Shown here: piece by piece, positions 24,846 to 32,602 of the stretch
Layout of the letters: each line of letters starts with the position of its first letter
How positions within the stretch are numbered: position 1 is the stretch's first letter
Source: Pantoea eucrina
Lineage (GTDB): Bacteria > Pseudomonadota > Gammaproteobacteria > Enterobacterales > Enterobacteriaceae
Direction: 5' to 3'
Length of the DNA: 64,000 nt
Assembly (NCBI RefSeq): GCF_002095385.1
Contig: NZ_MIPP01000014.1
Span: 16,291 to 80,290 of the forward strand
Position numbers and translations under genes: made by a program
Notes under the pieces: model-generated
What the model was told of the DNA's origin: nothing
The model's input: only the letters and a program-made list of their open reading frames with translations
The model's database searches: none

Positions 24846-24967
24846 CACAGGTAATTCACGGTCTGACCCGCGAGCAGTTAATGAAGCTCGTATTCGGTAA
24901 AACCAAACCGTCACAGTGGGATTCTCGTTCCGACAAAGGCGGCAAGAAAAATGGAGCTACCCAATGA
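24842..24967 (+). CDS. Hypothetical phage protein, 41 residues
   Basis: MTQVIHGLTREQLMKLVFGK..., basic C-terminus (SDKGGKKNGATQ). ATGA overlaps on both sides support translation. Unknown function. Confidence 0.6.
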   Translation: MTQVIHGLTREQLMKLVFGKTKPSQWDSRSDKGGKKNGATQ

Positions 24968-25185
24968 ACAAGCTAACCGCTGAAATTGTACGCATGGATA
25001 TTGGTCATCTACGTGAGCATCAGGCTAACCCGCACGTAGGCCTGAGCCTGAGGGAAGAGAAGTACCTGCAAGCCCTTGAGATTGCGCTGCCAGTGCTGGA
25101 GCAGCAGGAGAAGGGAGATGATGGCAAAGTTGAAGATTCTGAGCGTGGTGATGATGAAGCGTTTTGGGATGCAGATTATGACTGA
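24964..25185 (+). CDS. Hypothetical phage protein, 73 residues
   Basis: Starts MNKLTAEIVRMDIGHLREHQ with ALEIALPVLEQQEKGD, an accessory protein type frequent in lambdoid right operons. Acidic end. ATGA overlap with the gene before. Confidence 0.68.
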   Translation: MNKLTAEIVRMDIGHLREHQANPHVGLSLREEKYLQALEIALPVLEQQEKGDDGKVEDSERGDDEAFWDADYD

Positions 25186-25375
25186 TAACAATGACTGGAT
25201 TGAGTGGACTGGTGGAAAGTGTCCAGTAAATAACAGGGATATCGTAGATATTAATCTTAGGGGTTATGGGGAGTTCACTGACAGGGTGTCCGGAGCTTTA
25301 ATGTGGGAGCATTCCGGCGGATCAGCAGACATCATCGCCTATCGGGTGATTGAGAATGATGGGAGGGAAGGATGA
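25178..25375 (+). CDS. Hypothetical phage protein, 65 residues
   Basis: MTDNNDWIEWTGGKCPVNNR..., continuing HSGGSADIIAYRVIEND. Proteins with this WIEWxGGxCPV pattern are common in phages of enterobacteria and have no known function. It overlaps the upstream gene by 8 bp. Confidence 0.7.
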   Translation: MTDNNDWIEWTGGKCPVNNRDIVDINLRGYGEFTDRVSGALMWEHSGGSADIIAYRVIENDGREG

Positions 25376-25539
25376 TGGGTGACAAAAGAGAAAAACGCCA
25401 CGCTGAACAAAACCACGACAGGACCTGGCAGGCTTTAGGTAAAACCTTCAGGCGCCAAGGGCAAGCCGAAAAGTTTATTCGTCAGAATGGATATCAGGTT
25501 GGCGTGGCAATCCGCGCAATGTGCGGAGGTTGGGTATGA
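25372..25539 (+). CDS. Hypothetical phage protein, 55 residues
   Basis: Basic protein MMGDKREKRHAEQNHDRTWQ, then FRRQGQAEKFIRQNGYQVGV. Overlaps both neighbours by 4 bp. Unknown function. Confidence 0.6.
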   Translation: MMGDKREKRHAEQNHDRTWQALGKTFRRQGQAEKFIRQNGYQVGVAIRAMCGGWV

Positions 25540-25697
25540 CAATACAAACCATCGGCGATGCGCTGGAGAGGAAGAAGTTTGAGGATTGGTTCAATTCCGA
25601 GTGGCGAGAAATAGTTGAGATGTATCCTCGCATGGAAAAAATCCGATACAAGAATATTGCAAAGGCTGCCTGGATGGCCCGCAGCAAGCAGGAGTAG
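25536..25697 (+). CDS. Hypothetical phage protein, 53 residues
   Basis: MTIQTIGDALERKKFEDWFN..., containing YKNIAKAAWMARSKQE at its end. Short helical protein; ATGA overlap with the gene before it. Confidence 0.6.
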   Translation: MTIQTIGDALERKKFEDWFNSEWREIVEMYPRMEKIRYKNIAKAAWMARSKQE

Positions 25698-25700
25698 CTC

Positions 25701-25898
25701 ATGAACAACGTAATCCCCCTCAGACCAAACCAGCAACTTCATGAAGCACTTGATACGCTAACCAAGCTTCAGTACGCACTGGGAGCCATTCACACCCCTA
25801 ATTTTGCTGACCAGATTATGAAAAGTCAGGCCCAGCAACTATCCAAAGAACTTCACGACAACCTCTATGACTACGTGGAGACACTTGAAGGGAGGTAG
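25701..25898 (+). CDS. Hypothetical phage protein, 65 residues
   Basis: MNNVIPLRPNQQLHEALDTL..., helical throughout. Located right before ninB. No family recognised. Confidence 0.62.
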   Translation: MNNVIPLRPNQQLHEALDTLTKLQYALGAIHTPNFADQIMKSQAQQLSKELHDNLYDYVETLEGR

Positions 25899-25900
25899 CA

Positions 25901-26350
25901 GTGGAAACGCAACGTTATCTATTGAGAGACAACAGCATCAGACAGAACTGCATCACCGCCATCCAGCAACTCCCCACCGATAGCAACAAACCAGTCGAAA
26001 TAGTCATTCAGGAGCGCAAGCGCAGTGCGGATCAGAACCGCCGTATGTGGCCGCTTTTGCATGACCTCTCCCGGCAGGTTGAATGGTACGGGCAGAAGTA
26101 CAGCCCTGACGACTGGAAAGACCTTATTACTGCACTCGTTGCGAAATCCAAAAACGAACAGCAGCGCACCGCACCCGGTATCGGCGGCGGCGTCGTCATG
26201 TTCGGTTCCCGGACAAGCAAAATGCGGGTGAGCGAGATGGTCGAGGTCATCGAGGCGATTTACTGGTTTGGCACAGAGCAGAACGTGAAATTCAGCGACG
26301 AAGCCCGGCGTGAAATTGAATGGGCCCAAATGTACGGGAGTCAATCATGA
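25901..26350 (+). CDS. ninB: NinB recombination protein
   Basis: 149 residues from a GTG start preceded by GGGAGGTAGCA. Family signatures: RKRSADQNRRMWPLLHDLSRQV, YSPDDWKDLITAL and the C-terminal VEVIEAIYWFGTEQNVKF. NinB (Orf in lambda) binds single-stranded DNA and can substitute for RecFOR. First recognisable gene of the nin region. Confidence 0.92.
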   Translation: METQRYLLRDNSIRQNCITAIQQLPTDSNKPVEIVIQERKRSADQNRRMWPLLHDLSRQVEWYGQKYSPDDWKDLITALVAKSKNEQQRTAPGIGGGVVMFGSRTSKMRVSEMVEVIEAIYWFGTEQNVKFSDEARREIEWAQMYGSQS

Positions 26351-26496
26351 AACATGGCAGACACTTATCTCACTCACAGGAATTCTGTAACCGCATTGCA
26401 CACCTCCGCAGTCAGGGGCTGGCATGGTCCATTATCAGCGCAAGAACCGGACTATCTACCGGAACGTGCCAAAACCTTGCGAAGAGGGCGCGATGA
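26347..26496 (+). CDS. Small helix-turn-helix phage protein, 49 residues
   Basis: MKHGRHLSHSQEFCNRIAHL..., ending with LAWSIISARTGLSTGTCQNLAKRA, which reads like a recognition-helix unit. ATGA overlap to ninB and to the next gene. Function unknown. Confidence 0.6.
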   Translation: MKHGRHLSHSQEFCNRIAHLRSQGLAWSIISARTGLSTGTCQNLAKRAR

Positions 26497-26696
26497 AAAC
26501 TACGTGGTTCACTCACCCGGAGCCCATGGACTCCATCACGGCAGACAGCCTGCTATCCCAATATGCCGCCCGGCAGGTTACAGCAAAAAAGACACTGGCA
26601 TTCGACCCTAAGTTCTGGACGGTATCGGCGCTGCTACCAGAAAGCAGGAATGAGCCCCGGCCCAGCAAACAATTTCAGAACAGAATATGGAGCTGA
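26493..26696 (+). CDS. Nin-region protein, 67 residues
   Basis: MKTTWFTHPEPMDSITADSL..., then FDPKFWTVSALLPESR. Accessory protein between ninB and ninF-like genes; exact nin family not recognised. Confidence 0.65.
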   Translation: MKTTWFTHPEPMDSITADSLLSQYAARQVTAKKTLAFDPKFWTVSALLPESRNEPRPSKQFQNRIWS

Positions 26697-26698
26697 CT

Positions 26699-26818
26699 AT
26701 GTGTGAAAACTGCGGCGAACCACTCAAGCCTGACGAGGTTTACTGCTGCGCCAGCTGCCTCGATGAGTTCTTCATAGAGTGCGATCCTAACGGAGCAATG
26801 GAGGATAGCGATGGCTGA
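26699..26818 (+). CDS. NinF-like zinc-binding protein, 39 residues
   Basis: CENCGEPLKPDEVYCCASC carries two CxxC pairs and the end CDPNGAMEDSDG matches the pattern of lambda NinF (CANCGQKL..., SDPNSSMHEEEDDG). Probable zinc knuckle. It overlaps the next gene by 8 bp. Confidence 0.72.
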   Translation: MCENCGEPLKPDEVYCCASCLDEFFIECDPNGAMEDSDG

Positions 26819-27116
26819 GTTAAAAGCAGGTGGGCTGGCTATGGTTTTTGGGCTTAAAGAAAACCTGGCCGCTAACGGAAAGTGCGTTCGCTTAATAATG
26901 ATGGTGAATCCTGGCGAGATATTTAAATCACCACTGTCAAACAGGATGCTAATTCACAGAGAAAGTATCTCATCGTGGATATGCGAAGGCGACATTCAAA
27001 AGTCACATCCAAGAGAAATCGGCTGGGCTTGCTTTAATCCAAGTAATCTTATGTCCATTGACGGCGACGACTTCCAGCATGAGGACGAGCGACAGAAGGA
27101 GCTGACGAATGGCTAA
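26811..27116 (+). CDS. Hypothetical phage protein, 101 residues
   Basis: MAELKAGGLAMVFGLKENLA..., followed by GKCVRLIMMVNPGEIF and WACFNPSNLMSIDGDDF. A beta-rich, SH3-like small protein type found in nin regions. Function unknown. Confidence 0.7.
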   Translation: MAELKAGGLAMVFGLKENLAANGKCVRLIMMVNPGEIFKSPLSNRMLIHRESISSWICEGDIQKSHPREIGWACFNPSNLMSIDGDDFQHEDERQKELTNG

Positions 27117-27693
27117 TGGCATCAAGCCAAAGCCGCCGAAGCCTAAGAAGTGCAAGTGTTGCCCCGAGAAGTTTATCCCCCGCAATAGTCTCCAGACAGT
27201 CTGCTCCCCTAAATGCGCCATTCAACTCGCAACTCTGCTATCCGAACGCAAGCAAAAGCGCCAGGAGAAAGAGCAGCGTGCAGCATGGAATAAGCGCAAA
27301 GCAGATGTTAAGCCGTTAAGCCACTGGATGAACATGACCCAGCGGGCATTTAACGACTACATCAGGGCGAGAGACGGAGATATATGCATCAGCTGCGGCA
27401 GCACAACGGCGGTCAGCTACCATGCCGGCCACTACAGGACAACAGCGGCGGCATCACAGTTACGCTTCGACGAGGACAACGTACACAGCCAGTGTTCAGC
27501 GTGTAATACCCATCACTCCGGCAACATCGGTCCGTACCGCATCAATCTCATCACCAAAATCGGCCTTCAGCGCGTCAAGGCGCTCGAATCTAACAACCAA
27601 CCACACCGATACACCAGAGAGGAACTGGAACGCATCAGAGCGCATTACAGGGCTTTGCTGCGGGCATTGGTAAAGCAGAGGGAAGCAGCATGA
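27109..27693 (+). CDS. ninG: NinG (Rap) recombination endonuclease
   Basis: 194 residues. An N-terminal zinc site (KKCKCCPEKFIPRNSLQTVCSPKC) is followed by a charged helix and an HNH-like core (CISCGSTTAVSYHAGHYRT, CSACNTHHSGN). Lambda Rap is a Holliday-junction resolvase that promotes phage recombination. Overlaps its neighbour by 8 bp. Confidence 0.92.
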   Translation: MANGIKPKPPKPKKCKCCPEKFIPRNSLQTVCSPKCAIQLATLLSERKQKRQEKEQRAAWNKRKADVKPLSHWMNMTQRAFNDYIRARDGDICISCGSTTAVSYHAGHYRTTAAASQLRFDEDNVHSQCSACNTHHSGNIGPYRINLITKIGLQRVKALESNNQPHRYTREELERIRAHYRALLRALVKQREAA

Positions 27694-28109
27694 AGCTAAC
27701 ACCAAAACAACGAAGCATTCTTCGCATGAAATTCGGTGGTCACTGCGCATATTGCGGCTGTGAATTACCCGAGAAAGGGTGGCACGCAGACCACGTAGAA
27801 GCAGCGCTCCGCAAGTGGGAATTTGGCCCCCGCCGTCAGGATGGCACACGCAGGACAATAGCCACGGGAGAGCACTGGCGGCCAGAAAATGACGTTATGG
27901 AAAATCTCTTTCCGGCATGCGCACCCTGCAATCTATTTAAGGCGACTTTCAGTGTGGGGGTGTTCAGGGAGCAGATTGCCGAGCAGGCAGAGCGAGCCAG
28001 GCAGTACAGCGTCAACTTTCGCACTGCTGAAAGATTTGGGCAGGTGAAGATCACCGCGTCCCCGATTGTGTTCTGGTTCGAGAAATACATGCAGGAGCGT
28101 GCAGCATGA
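27690..28109 (+). CDS. HNH endonuclease-type protein
   Basis: 139 residues with CAYCGCELPEKGWHADHVEAAL and NLFPACAPCNLFKA: two CxxC zinc pairs framing the HNH motif (H-A-D-H, N). It overlaps ninG by 4 bp. Candidates are a recombination nuclease or a homing-like nuclease fixed in the nin region; its presence beside NinG suggests DNA processing. Confidence 0.82.
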   Translation: MKLTPKQRSILRMKFGGHCAYCGCELPEKGWHADHVEAALRKWEFGPRRQDGTRRTIATGEHWRPENDVMENLFPACAPCNLFKATFSVGVFREQIAEQAERARQYSVNFRTAERFGQVKITASPIVFWFEKYMQERAA

Positions 28110-28231
28110 CCCAATACCTCAAAGAAAAATGGCTGCGCCTACGTCTTTACCGCGCCCGCCGTATGTTCGAGATCAACTACCGCATATTGCGTAACACGGC
28201 AAAAATAATGGGAGCTAAGCATGCGCATTGA
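28106..28231 (+). CDS. Basic phage peptide, 41 residues
   Basis: MTQYLKEKWLRLRLYRARRM..., very basic and helical. ATGA overlap with the HNH gene; ends inside the following gene. Possible nucleic-acid binding, otherwise unknown. Confidence 0.55.
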   Translation: MTQYLKEKWLRLRLYRARRMFEINYRILRNTAKIMGAKHAH

Positions 28232-28844
28232 GCGAGACTTTCAGCAAGTTGTTAGGCTGGCAGGCGTTCGCAGTTCTGCAGATATGCGCCGGCTATTTGG
28301 GACTGGATGGAAGACTATCAATAAATCACAGCAGGCCTGGATCCGACACCTGCTCACTGTCTGGGGCGATCACCTGGGTGGCGATGATTATGACCGCGGT
28401 GAAGTGAACGTTATCGGACGTCTGATGATGCGCTGCGAATGGAGCGAACAAAAGGGTAAGCAGATAGAGAAAATCGTGTCAGAGCTGCACTGTGAAGGCT
28501 TGCGCGGTGAGGAGTTATTCCGTAAAGCTCGTGACCTACTGATGCCACAAACTTCAACAGCAAACATCATCGCTCTCGCCAAAGAATCAGATGATGCTGC
28601 TTTCGTTGAAACGGTCATGGTTAAAACATTCGGTAAGGACAACCCGATTAAGAACGTAGCCAGATTACGATATTGCAAACGCAAGAGCGTGCAAAATATC
28701 GGGGCATCGCTGATTTATTTCACTGGCATCAGCAACAAGGAGGCCCGAAACAGAATGGAATGGGCGCTTGATATCCTCGAAGGAGAAATGTTTTACGCGA
28801 TAAAACGAGAAATGGAGAAGGAGATTCCTAAAATAGCCGCATAA
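28221..28844 (+). CDS. Presumed late-gene antiterminator (Q position)
   Basis: 207 residues, last gene of the PR operon, followed by terminators and the lysis genes: the place of Q in lambdoid phages. I see helical DNA-binding-like segments (GTGWKTINKSQQAWIRHLL, VGRLMMRCEWSEQKGKQIE) but no match to Q families that I can recall, so the function rests on position. The C-terminus (NRMEWALDILEGEMFYAIKR) is charged. Confidence 0.6.
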   Translation: MRIERDFQQVVRLAGVRSSADMRRLFGTGWKTINKSQQAWIRHLLTVWGDHLGGDDYDRGEVNVIGRLMMRCEWSEQKGKQIEKIVSELHCEGLRGEELFRKARDLLMPQTSTANIIALAKESDDAAFVETVMVKTFGKDNPIKNVARLRYCKRKSVQNIGASLIYFTGISNKEARNRMEWALDILEGEMFYAIKREMEKEIPKIAA

Positions 28845-28955
28845 ATAGAATGTATAGCACGAATAGCTAAAGACAAAAGGCATGCTGCCTGGCATATTTG
28901 TAATACGCTCGGGAAGTAAAGCGTACTGAGCATTCCATCACTCTGTGATAATTAG

Positions 28956-28993
28956 AAAGCCCTCCGGACTCACCATCCGCGAGGGCTTTTTGC
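28956..28993 (+). terminator. Terminator between the early and late regions
   Basis: AAAGCCCTC...GAGGGCTTT with an internal CGGACTCACCATCCG hairpin, then T-rich sequence. Suited to stop PR or short PR' transcripts until Q acts. Confidence 0.82.
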
Positions 28994-29010
28994 ATTTCTG
29001 CACCCAATTA

Positions 29011-29038
29011 AAAAGCCCAGCCACACAGCTGGGTTTTC
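29011..29038 (+). terminator. Second terminator in the late leader
   Basis: AGCCCAGC-CACACA-GCTGGGTT followed by TTTC. Tandem with the terminator at 28956. Confidence 0.78.
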
Positions 29039-29281
29039 TCGTTTTCGCCCCCGCCAGTCAAAGCGACCTCAATTCTATCCGTAGTGGCGGCGGGCGTCTT
29101 TTACACGCGAATAGCCGCAATCGCGGCATTCTCATTGTGATCAACTAAAGCTGCGTCGGGCATTTAGCGGCGGGAAGGCTCGGGGAAGTTTCTCAGGTGA
29201 CAGTGAGAAGTCTAACCGGGTTTGTTCTGTTCACAATGTCATCAATTCCTAAACAGAATAAGCCCCGCTCAGGGGAACAGG
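29039..29281 (+). other. Late leader without a gene
   Basis: Together with 28845-28955 this forms a 437-base gap. It should contain PR' and the Q site, but I cannot identify them with confidence. A small hairpin precedes the holin ribosome-binding site (GCCCCGCTCAGGGGAA). Confidence 0.4.
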
Positions 29282-29608
29282 ATGAAACGACGCATGCCTT
29301 ACAAATCTGATCCGGGCTTTATAGCCGCGCTGCTGGCACTCGGTATGACTGTGCTGGGTTCAGTAGCGGCTTATGCCTACAAAGTTTTAAGCGGAGAGAG
29401 CTTCAGCTGGCGCACCCTGTGCCTGCAGATGATTGTCTCCATCTTTGCCGGATTCCTGATGATGCTGCTGGCCGTCTACTGGCAGTGGCCGCAGGAGGTG
29501 ACTGGCGCAATCTGCGGAATGGCCGGCTGGTCCGGTTCATCCCTTATCAAAGCACTGGAAAAGCGTTTTCTGCAGAAAGCTGCAGGCGATGCGGGAGCTG
29601 CTGAATGA
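29282..29608 (+). CDS. Holin (phage holin superfamily III, LydA-like)
   Basis: 108 residues with a short N-terminal segment (MKRRMPYKSDPGF). Three hydrophobic stretches follow: AALLALGMTVLGSVAAYAY, MIVSIFAGFLMMLLAVYW and VTGAICGMAGWSGSSLI. DPGFxAALxALGM and AGWSGSxLIKALE are LydA/phage_holin_3 hallmarks. It forms inner-membrane lesions that release the endolysin encoded next (ATGA overlap). Start 29282 follows AGGGGAACAG. Confidence 0.9.
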   Translation: MKRRMPYKSDPGFIAALLALGMTVLGSVAAYAYKVLSGESFSWRTLCLQMIVSIFAGFLMMLLAVYWQWPQEVTGAICGMAGWSGSSLIKALEKRFLQKAAGDAGAAE

Positions 29609-30237
29609 TTACTCTCGATCAGTTCCGGCGCGCAACCGGCATCAGCCAGGCTCTGGCCGATATGTGGTTTCCTCACGTCGCAGCAGCGATGCGGGAATTC
29701 GGTATCGACACGCCAAAGCGGCAGGCTCACTTTCTGGCGCAGGTGGGACACGAATCTGCCGGCTTTACCAAAACCGAAGAGGGGCTGAATTACAGCGAGA
29801 GCGCCCTGAACGCTATGTTCGGTAAGCGCATCACGCCCTCACAGGCCAGAGCCTACGGCAGAAACAACGCTCACCCCGCTGACCAGTGCATGATAGCCAG
29901 CATCATCTATGCAAACCGCAACGGAAACGGCAGCATCGAATCCGGTGACGGCTACCGGTACCGCGGGCGAGGGCTGATTCAGATTACCGGGAAGAAAAAC
30001 TACTCGGCTCTGAATGCTCAGCTGAGCGCTGACCTTATTGCATCGCCGGACCTGTTATCAGGTAGGGCGCTCGCAGCACGGTCAGCGGCAGCCTGGTGGA
30101 AGAATCACGGACTGAACGAGCTGGCTGACGCAGGGAATGTCGATCGCATCACGCGGGTTATCAACGGCGGCCTGAACGGCATCGACGATCGCCGCCAGCG
30201 TACAGCCCGCGCACTGGAGGTGCTATGCAGAACATGA
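29605..30237 (+). CDS. GH19 endolysin (chitinase-like muramidase)
   Basis: 210 residues. The catalytic acids lie in QVGHESAGFTKTEEGLNYS (first Glu) and the following Glu; the family block YRYRGRGLIQITGKKNY and the C-terminal VINGGLNGIDDRRQRT are present. It cuts the glycan strands of peptidoglycan and needs the holin. It is a different fold from the GH24 lysozyme of the remnant. Overlaps both neighbours. Confidence 0.93.
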   Translation: MITLDQFRRATGISQALADMWFPHVAAAMREFGIDTPKRQAHFLAQVGHESAGFTKTEEGLNYSESALNAMFGKRITPSQARAYGRNNAHPADQCMIASIIYANRNGNGSIESGDGYRYRGRGLIQITGKKNYSALNAQLSADLIASPDLLSGRALAARSAAAWWKNHGLNELADAGNVDRITRVINGGLNGIDDRRQRTARALEVLCRT

Positions 30238-30641
30238 ACGTTATCCGCATCCTGATCCCCGTCATCTTCGTGGTTATCATCATCGGCTTCATTGCAAAGC
30301 TCGGATATGACAATCAGATCCTCACGCAGAGGAACGAGCGTCTGCGCCTGCAGAACACTGAACTGATGTCCAAGAACACCGACCTTGCCGGCACCATCAA
30401 AACGCTGGCGGCGCACGTTGGTGAGCAAAACGAAATCGTCCGCGCTGAGACAAAGCGCCGGGCAGCCGCAGAGATGAAGCAGCAGGGGCTACAGGATGAG
30501 GTTAAGCAGGTATTACGCGACAGCACGTGCAGCGTTGTGCTTGTCCCTGATGATGTCACTGACAAGCTGCGCGACCAGGCAGATACAGTACGAAGCGGTA
30601 AAGGAGCCCCGGCTGCCGATACCGGCAAGCCTGCTAAGTGA
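30225..30641 (+). CDS. Rz-like inner-membrane spanin
   Basis: 138 residues. An N-terminal signal-anchor (IRILIPVIFVVIIIGFIAKL) precedes a periplasmic coiled coil (QRNERLRLQNTELMSKNTDL). Starts at 30225 or, with an ATGA overlap, at 30234. Works with the nested Rz1 lipoprotein. Confidence 0.87.
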   Translation: MQNMNVIRILIPVIFVVIIIGFIAKLGYDNQILTQRNERLRLQNTELMSKNTDLAGTIKTLAAHVGEQNEIVRAETKRRAAAEMKQQGLQDEVKQVLRDSTCSVVLVPDDVTDKLRDQADTVRSGKGAPAADTGKPAK

Positions 30642-30783
30642 GTGCCCGATACCGGCTATTCCGAAACCGATGACCTACGGTGACAGCATCCTGCTCAACT
30701 TCCGGCTGCTGGATTCGCTTGATGAGTGCAACGGCAAGCTGAGAGCTATCAGCAGAATTGAAGAAATCAGAGCCTCGCAATAG
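30496..30783 (+). CDS. Rz1-like outer-membrane spanin lipoprotein
   Basis: 95 residues in another frame overlapping the Rz-like gene. Signal with lipobox SLTSC (MMSLTSCATR), then a proline-containing mature chain (KEPRLPIPASLLSECPIPAIP). Typical Rz1. Confidence 0.87.
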   Translation: MRLSRYYATARAALCLSLMMSLTSCATRQIQYEAVKEPRLPIPASLLSECPIPAIPKPMTYGDSILLNFRLLDSLDECNGKLRAISRIEEIRASQ

Positions 30784-30796
30784 CGGGGCTTTTTTG
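30771..30796 (+). terminator. Terminator after the lysis cassette
   Basis: AGCCTCGC-AATA-GCGGGGCT followed by six T, overlapping the Rz1 stop. Confidence 0.88.
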
Positions 30797-30945
30797 TACC
30801 TGCAGTAAATCACGCGCCATGCCCGGCGCATCAAACCACACAGAGCCTTTCAGGAATCAGCTTCGGAGATAACCGTTATAAGCGGCGGCTTCTCTGTGGG
30901 CGGTTATCTGGGCAACGAGGCTTATTCACTAAAAGGTAGAGCGCA

Positions 30946-31464
30946 ATGAGTAATCAGTTGGCAACTATTGACTTCCGGGACATGGTCTCCGTGTCAGGTG
31001 ATCGCGTCATCACTACATCCCGCAAGGTAGCTGCATACTTCGACAAGCAGCATCATCACATCATCCAGAAGATTGAAAAACTCGACTGCTCAGATGAATT
31101 TCTAACCAGCAACTTTTCGCGGGTTACCTATGAGCACAAGGGGAATCAGTATGTTGAGTATGAAATCTCAAAAGACGGCGCTATGTACATCATCATGTCT
31201 TTCACCGGCAAGAAGGCTGCCGCCATCAAAGAGGCATTTATCAAAGCCTTTAACTGGATGCGCGAGAAGCTGATGGAGCTGGCTCACTCCTACCAGCGAG
31301 AGCATAACGAACTGATGCTAGAGCTGATGAAAGAAAAGGATGTTGCCAGCATGTCTGGACGATTGCTCAACAGATGGGGACGCGTGAAAAGGCCTCAGCT
31401 TATGGCAAGAATTGAAAGGCTGGAGCAGCAGGCGCAAATCACCATCCCAGGACTACCAAAGTGA
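30946..31464 (+). CDS. Rha family phage regulatory protein
   Basis: 172 residues. The Rha domain covers about residues 10-105: RVITTSRKVAAYFDKQHHHIIQKIEKL, EYEISKDGAMYIIMSFTGKKAAAIKEAFIKAFN. A coiled-coil-like C-terminus follows. Rha proteins affect phage growth, in P22-related phages depending on host IHF. The gene lies alone between the lysis cassette and the packaging genes. Confidence 0.9.
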   Translation: MSNQLATIDFRDMVSVSGDRVITTSRKVAAYFDKQHHHIIQKIEKLDCSDEFLTSNFSRVTYEHKGNQYVEYEISKDGAMYIIMSFTGKKAAAIKEAFIKAFNWMREKLMELAHSYQREHNELMLELMKEKDVASMSGRLLNRWGRVKRPQLMARIERLEQQAQITIPGLPK

Positions 31465-31532
31465 CTATCACTTAGCTCATCACTTCCGGTGGGCTGACTA
31501 ATGGTTAATCGCATATCAACCAAGGAGTTTCC

Positions 31533-31799
31533 ATGTCGCTTAAGCGCAAAGAGCTGCCCCGCTATAAGGGCAAAGAGAATCAGGTGCTGGCCCTGAAGAT
31601 TAAAGAAGTCCGTCAGGCAGTAGATGGCACCGGTGTGATTGTGCCGGAGGATGAATTCTACCCGGAGTTTGAAGTCTCCAGCGAATACATGAGCCTCAAC
31701 CAGCCTAAGAAGGGCGGCTACTACGTTGAGTCAATCGACGGCCAGCCTTTCTATCTGGAAGCGAAAGACTTCGACAAGCAGTACTCACTGATGAAGTGA
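31533..31799 (+). CDS. Hypothetical protein upstream of terminase, 88 residues
   Basis: MSLKRKELPRYKGKENQVLA..., then PEFEVSSEYMSLNQPKKGGYYVE. Small mixed alpha/beta protein, found before the terminase genes of related podoviruses. Function unknown. Confidence 0.72.
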   Translation: MSLKRKELPRYKGKENQVLALKIKEVRQAVDGTGVIVPEDEFYPEFEVSSEYMSLNQPKKGGYYVESIDGQPFYLEAKDFDKQYSLMK

Positions 31800-31849
31800 T
31801 CATTACAGAGCATCTCACGGGGTGCTCGATAATGACAAAGGAGACCACC

Positions 31850-32092
31850 ATGGCAGAAACAGCAAACGCTACTGAGCTTACGGCACAGCAGCAAACCCGA
31901 CTGACCATTCTCGACATGCTGCAAAACGACACCGCCGCCGCACAGCAGGCAATCAACTTTATCGGTGATGATCAACTGAAGCTGGAACTGTTCAAACGGC
32001 AGTACACGCTGGCACAGGCAGAACCCACTGCGGTATCACGCACAACCAAAGCGATTCAGGGTGTAAAAGACGCTCTGCCGCTGTTCCAGTAA
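31850..32092 (+). CDS. Hypothetical protein upstream of terminase, 80 residues
   Basis: Start 31850 is chosen because AAGGAG lies 7 nt upstream; GTG 31796 in the same frame would overlap the gene before it. Product MAETANATELTAQQQTRLTI..., helical, ending TTKAIQGVKDALPLFQ. Function unknown. Confidence 0.7.
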   Translation: MAETANATELTAQQQTRLTILDMLQNDTAAAQQAINFIGDDQLKLELFKRQYTLAQAEPTAVSRTTKAIQGVKDALPLFQ

Positions 32093-32104
32093 GAGAGAAA
32101 CCTG

Positions 32105-32602
32105 ATGGCTGAACTCAACGAACAACAAGAGCGCTTCTGTCAGGAGTACGTGATTGATCTGAACGCAACACAGGCGGCTATTCGCTCTGGCTACAGCGAG
32201 AAATCTGCAAAGTCGATTGGTCACGAAAACCTGACTAAACCCCACTTGCGGGCTCGAATCGCTGAATTGGCGAAGGAGCGGAATGCCGCGGTAGGTCTGA
32301 GCGCAGAGTTTGTGATTGAAGGCGTGATTAAGAATATCCGTCGGTGCGAACAGGCGGAGCAGGTTTACGACAGAAAGGGTGAGCCAGTAATGGTTGAAGG
32401 CCCGGATGGTGAGCTTGCACCGCTCTACAAATACGACGCCAACGCAGCGCTTAAAGGCTATGAGCTGCTTGGTAAGCATCTGAAGCTGTTCACTGACAAA
32501 GTGGAGCACTCCGGCAGCATCGAAACCATGTCAGACGAAGAACTTAACGCAAAACTCGCGAGGCTTGTAAATGGACAATCTGAAGCGCGAGGAGAAGCTT
32601 GA
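32105..32602 (+). CDS. Terminase small subunit (Terminase_2 family)
   Basis: 165 residues. The DNA-binding start LNEQQERFCQEYVIDLNATQAAIRSGYS with KSAKSIGHENLTKPHLRARI is the classic Terminase_2 pattern. It recognises the pac site, probably located inside this gene, and recruits TerL. Overlaps terL by 32 bp. Confidence 0.93.
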   Translation: MAELNEQQERFCQEYVIDLNATQAAIRSGYSEKSAKSIGHENLTKPHLRARIAELAKERNAAVGLSAEFVIEGVIKNIRRCEQAEQVYDRKGEPVMVEGPDGELAPLYKYDANAALKGYELLGKHLKLFTDKVEHSGSIETMSDEELNAKLARLVNGQSEARGEA

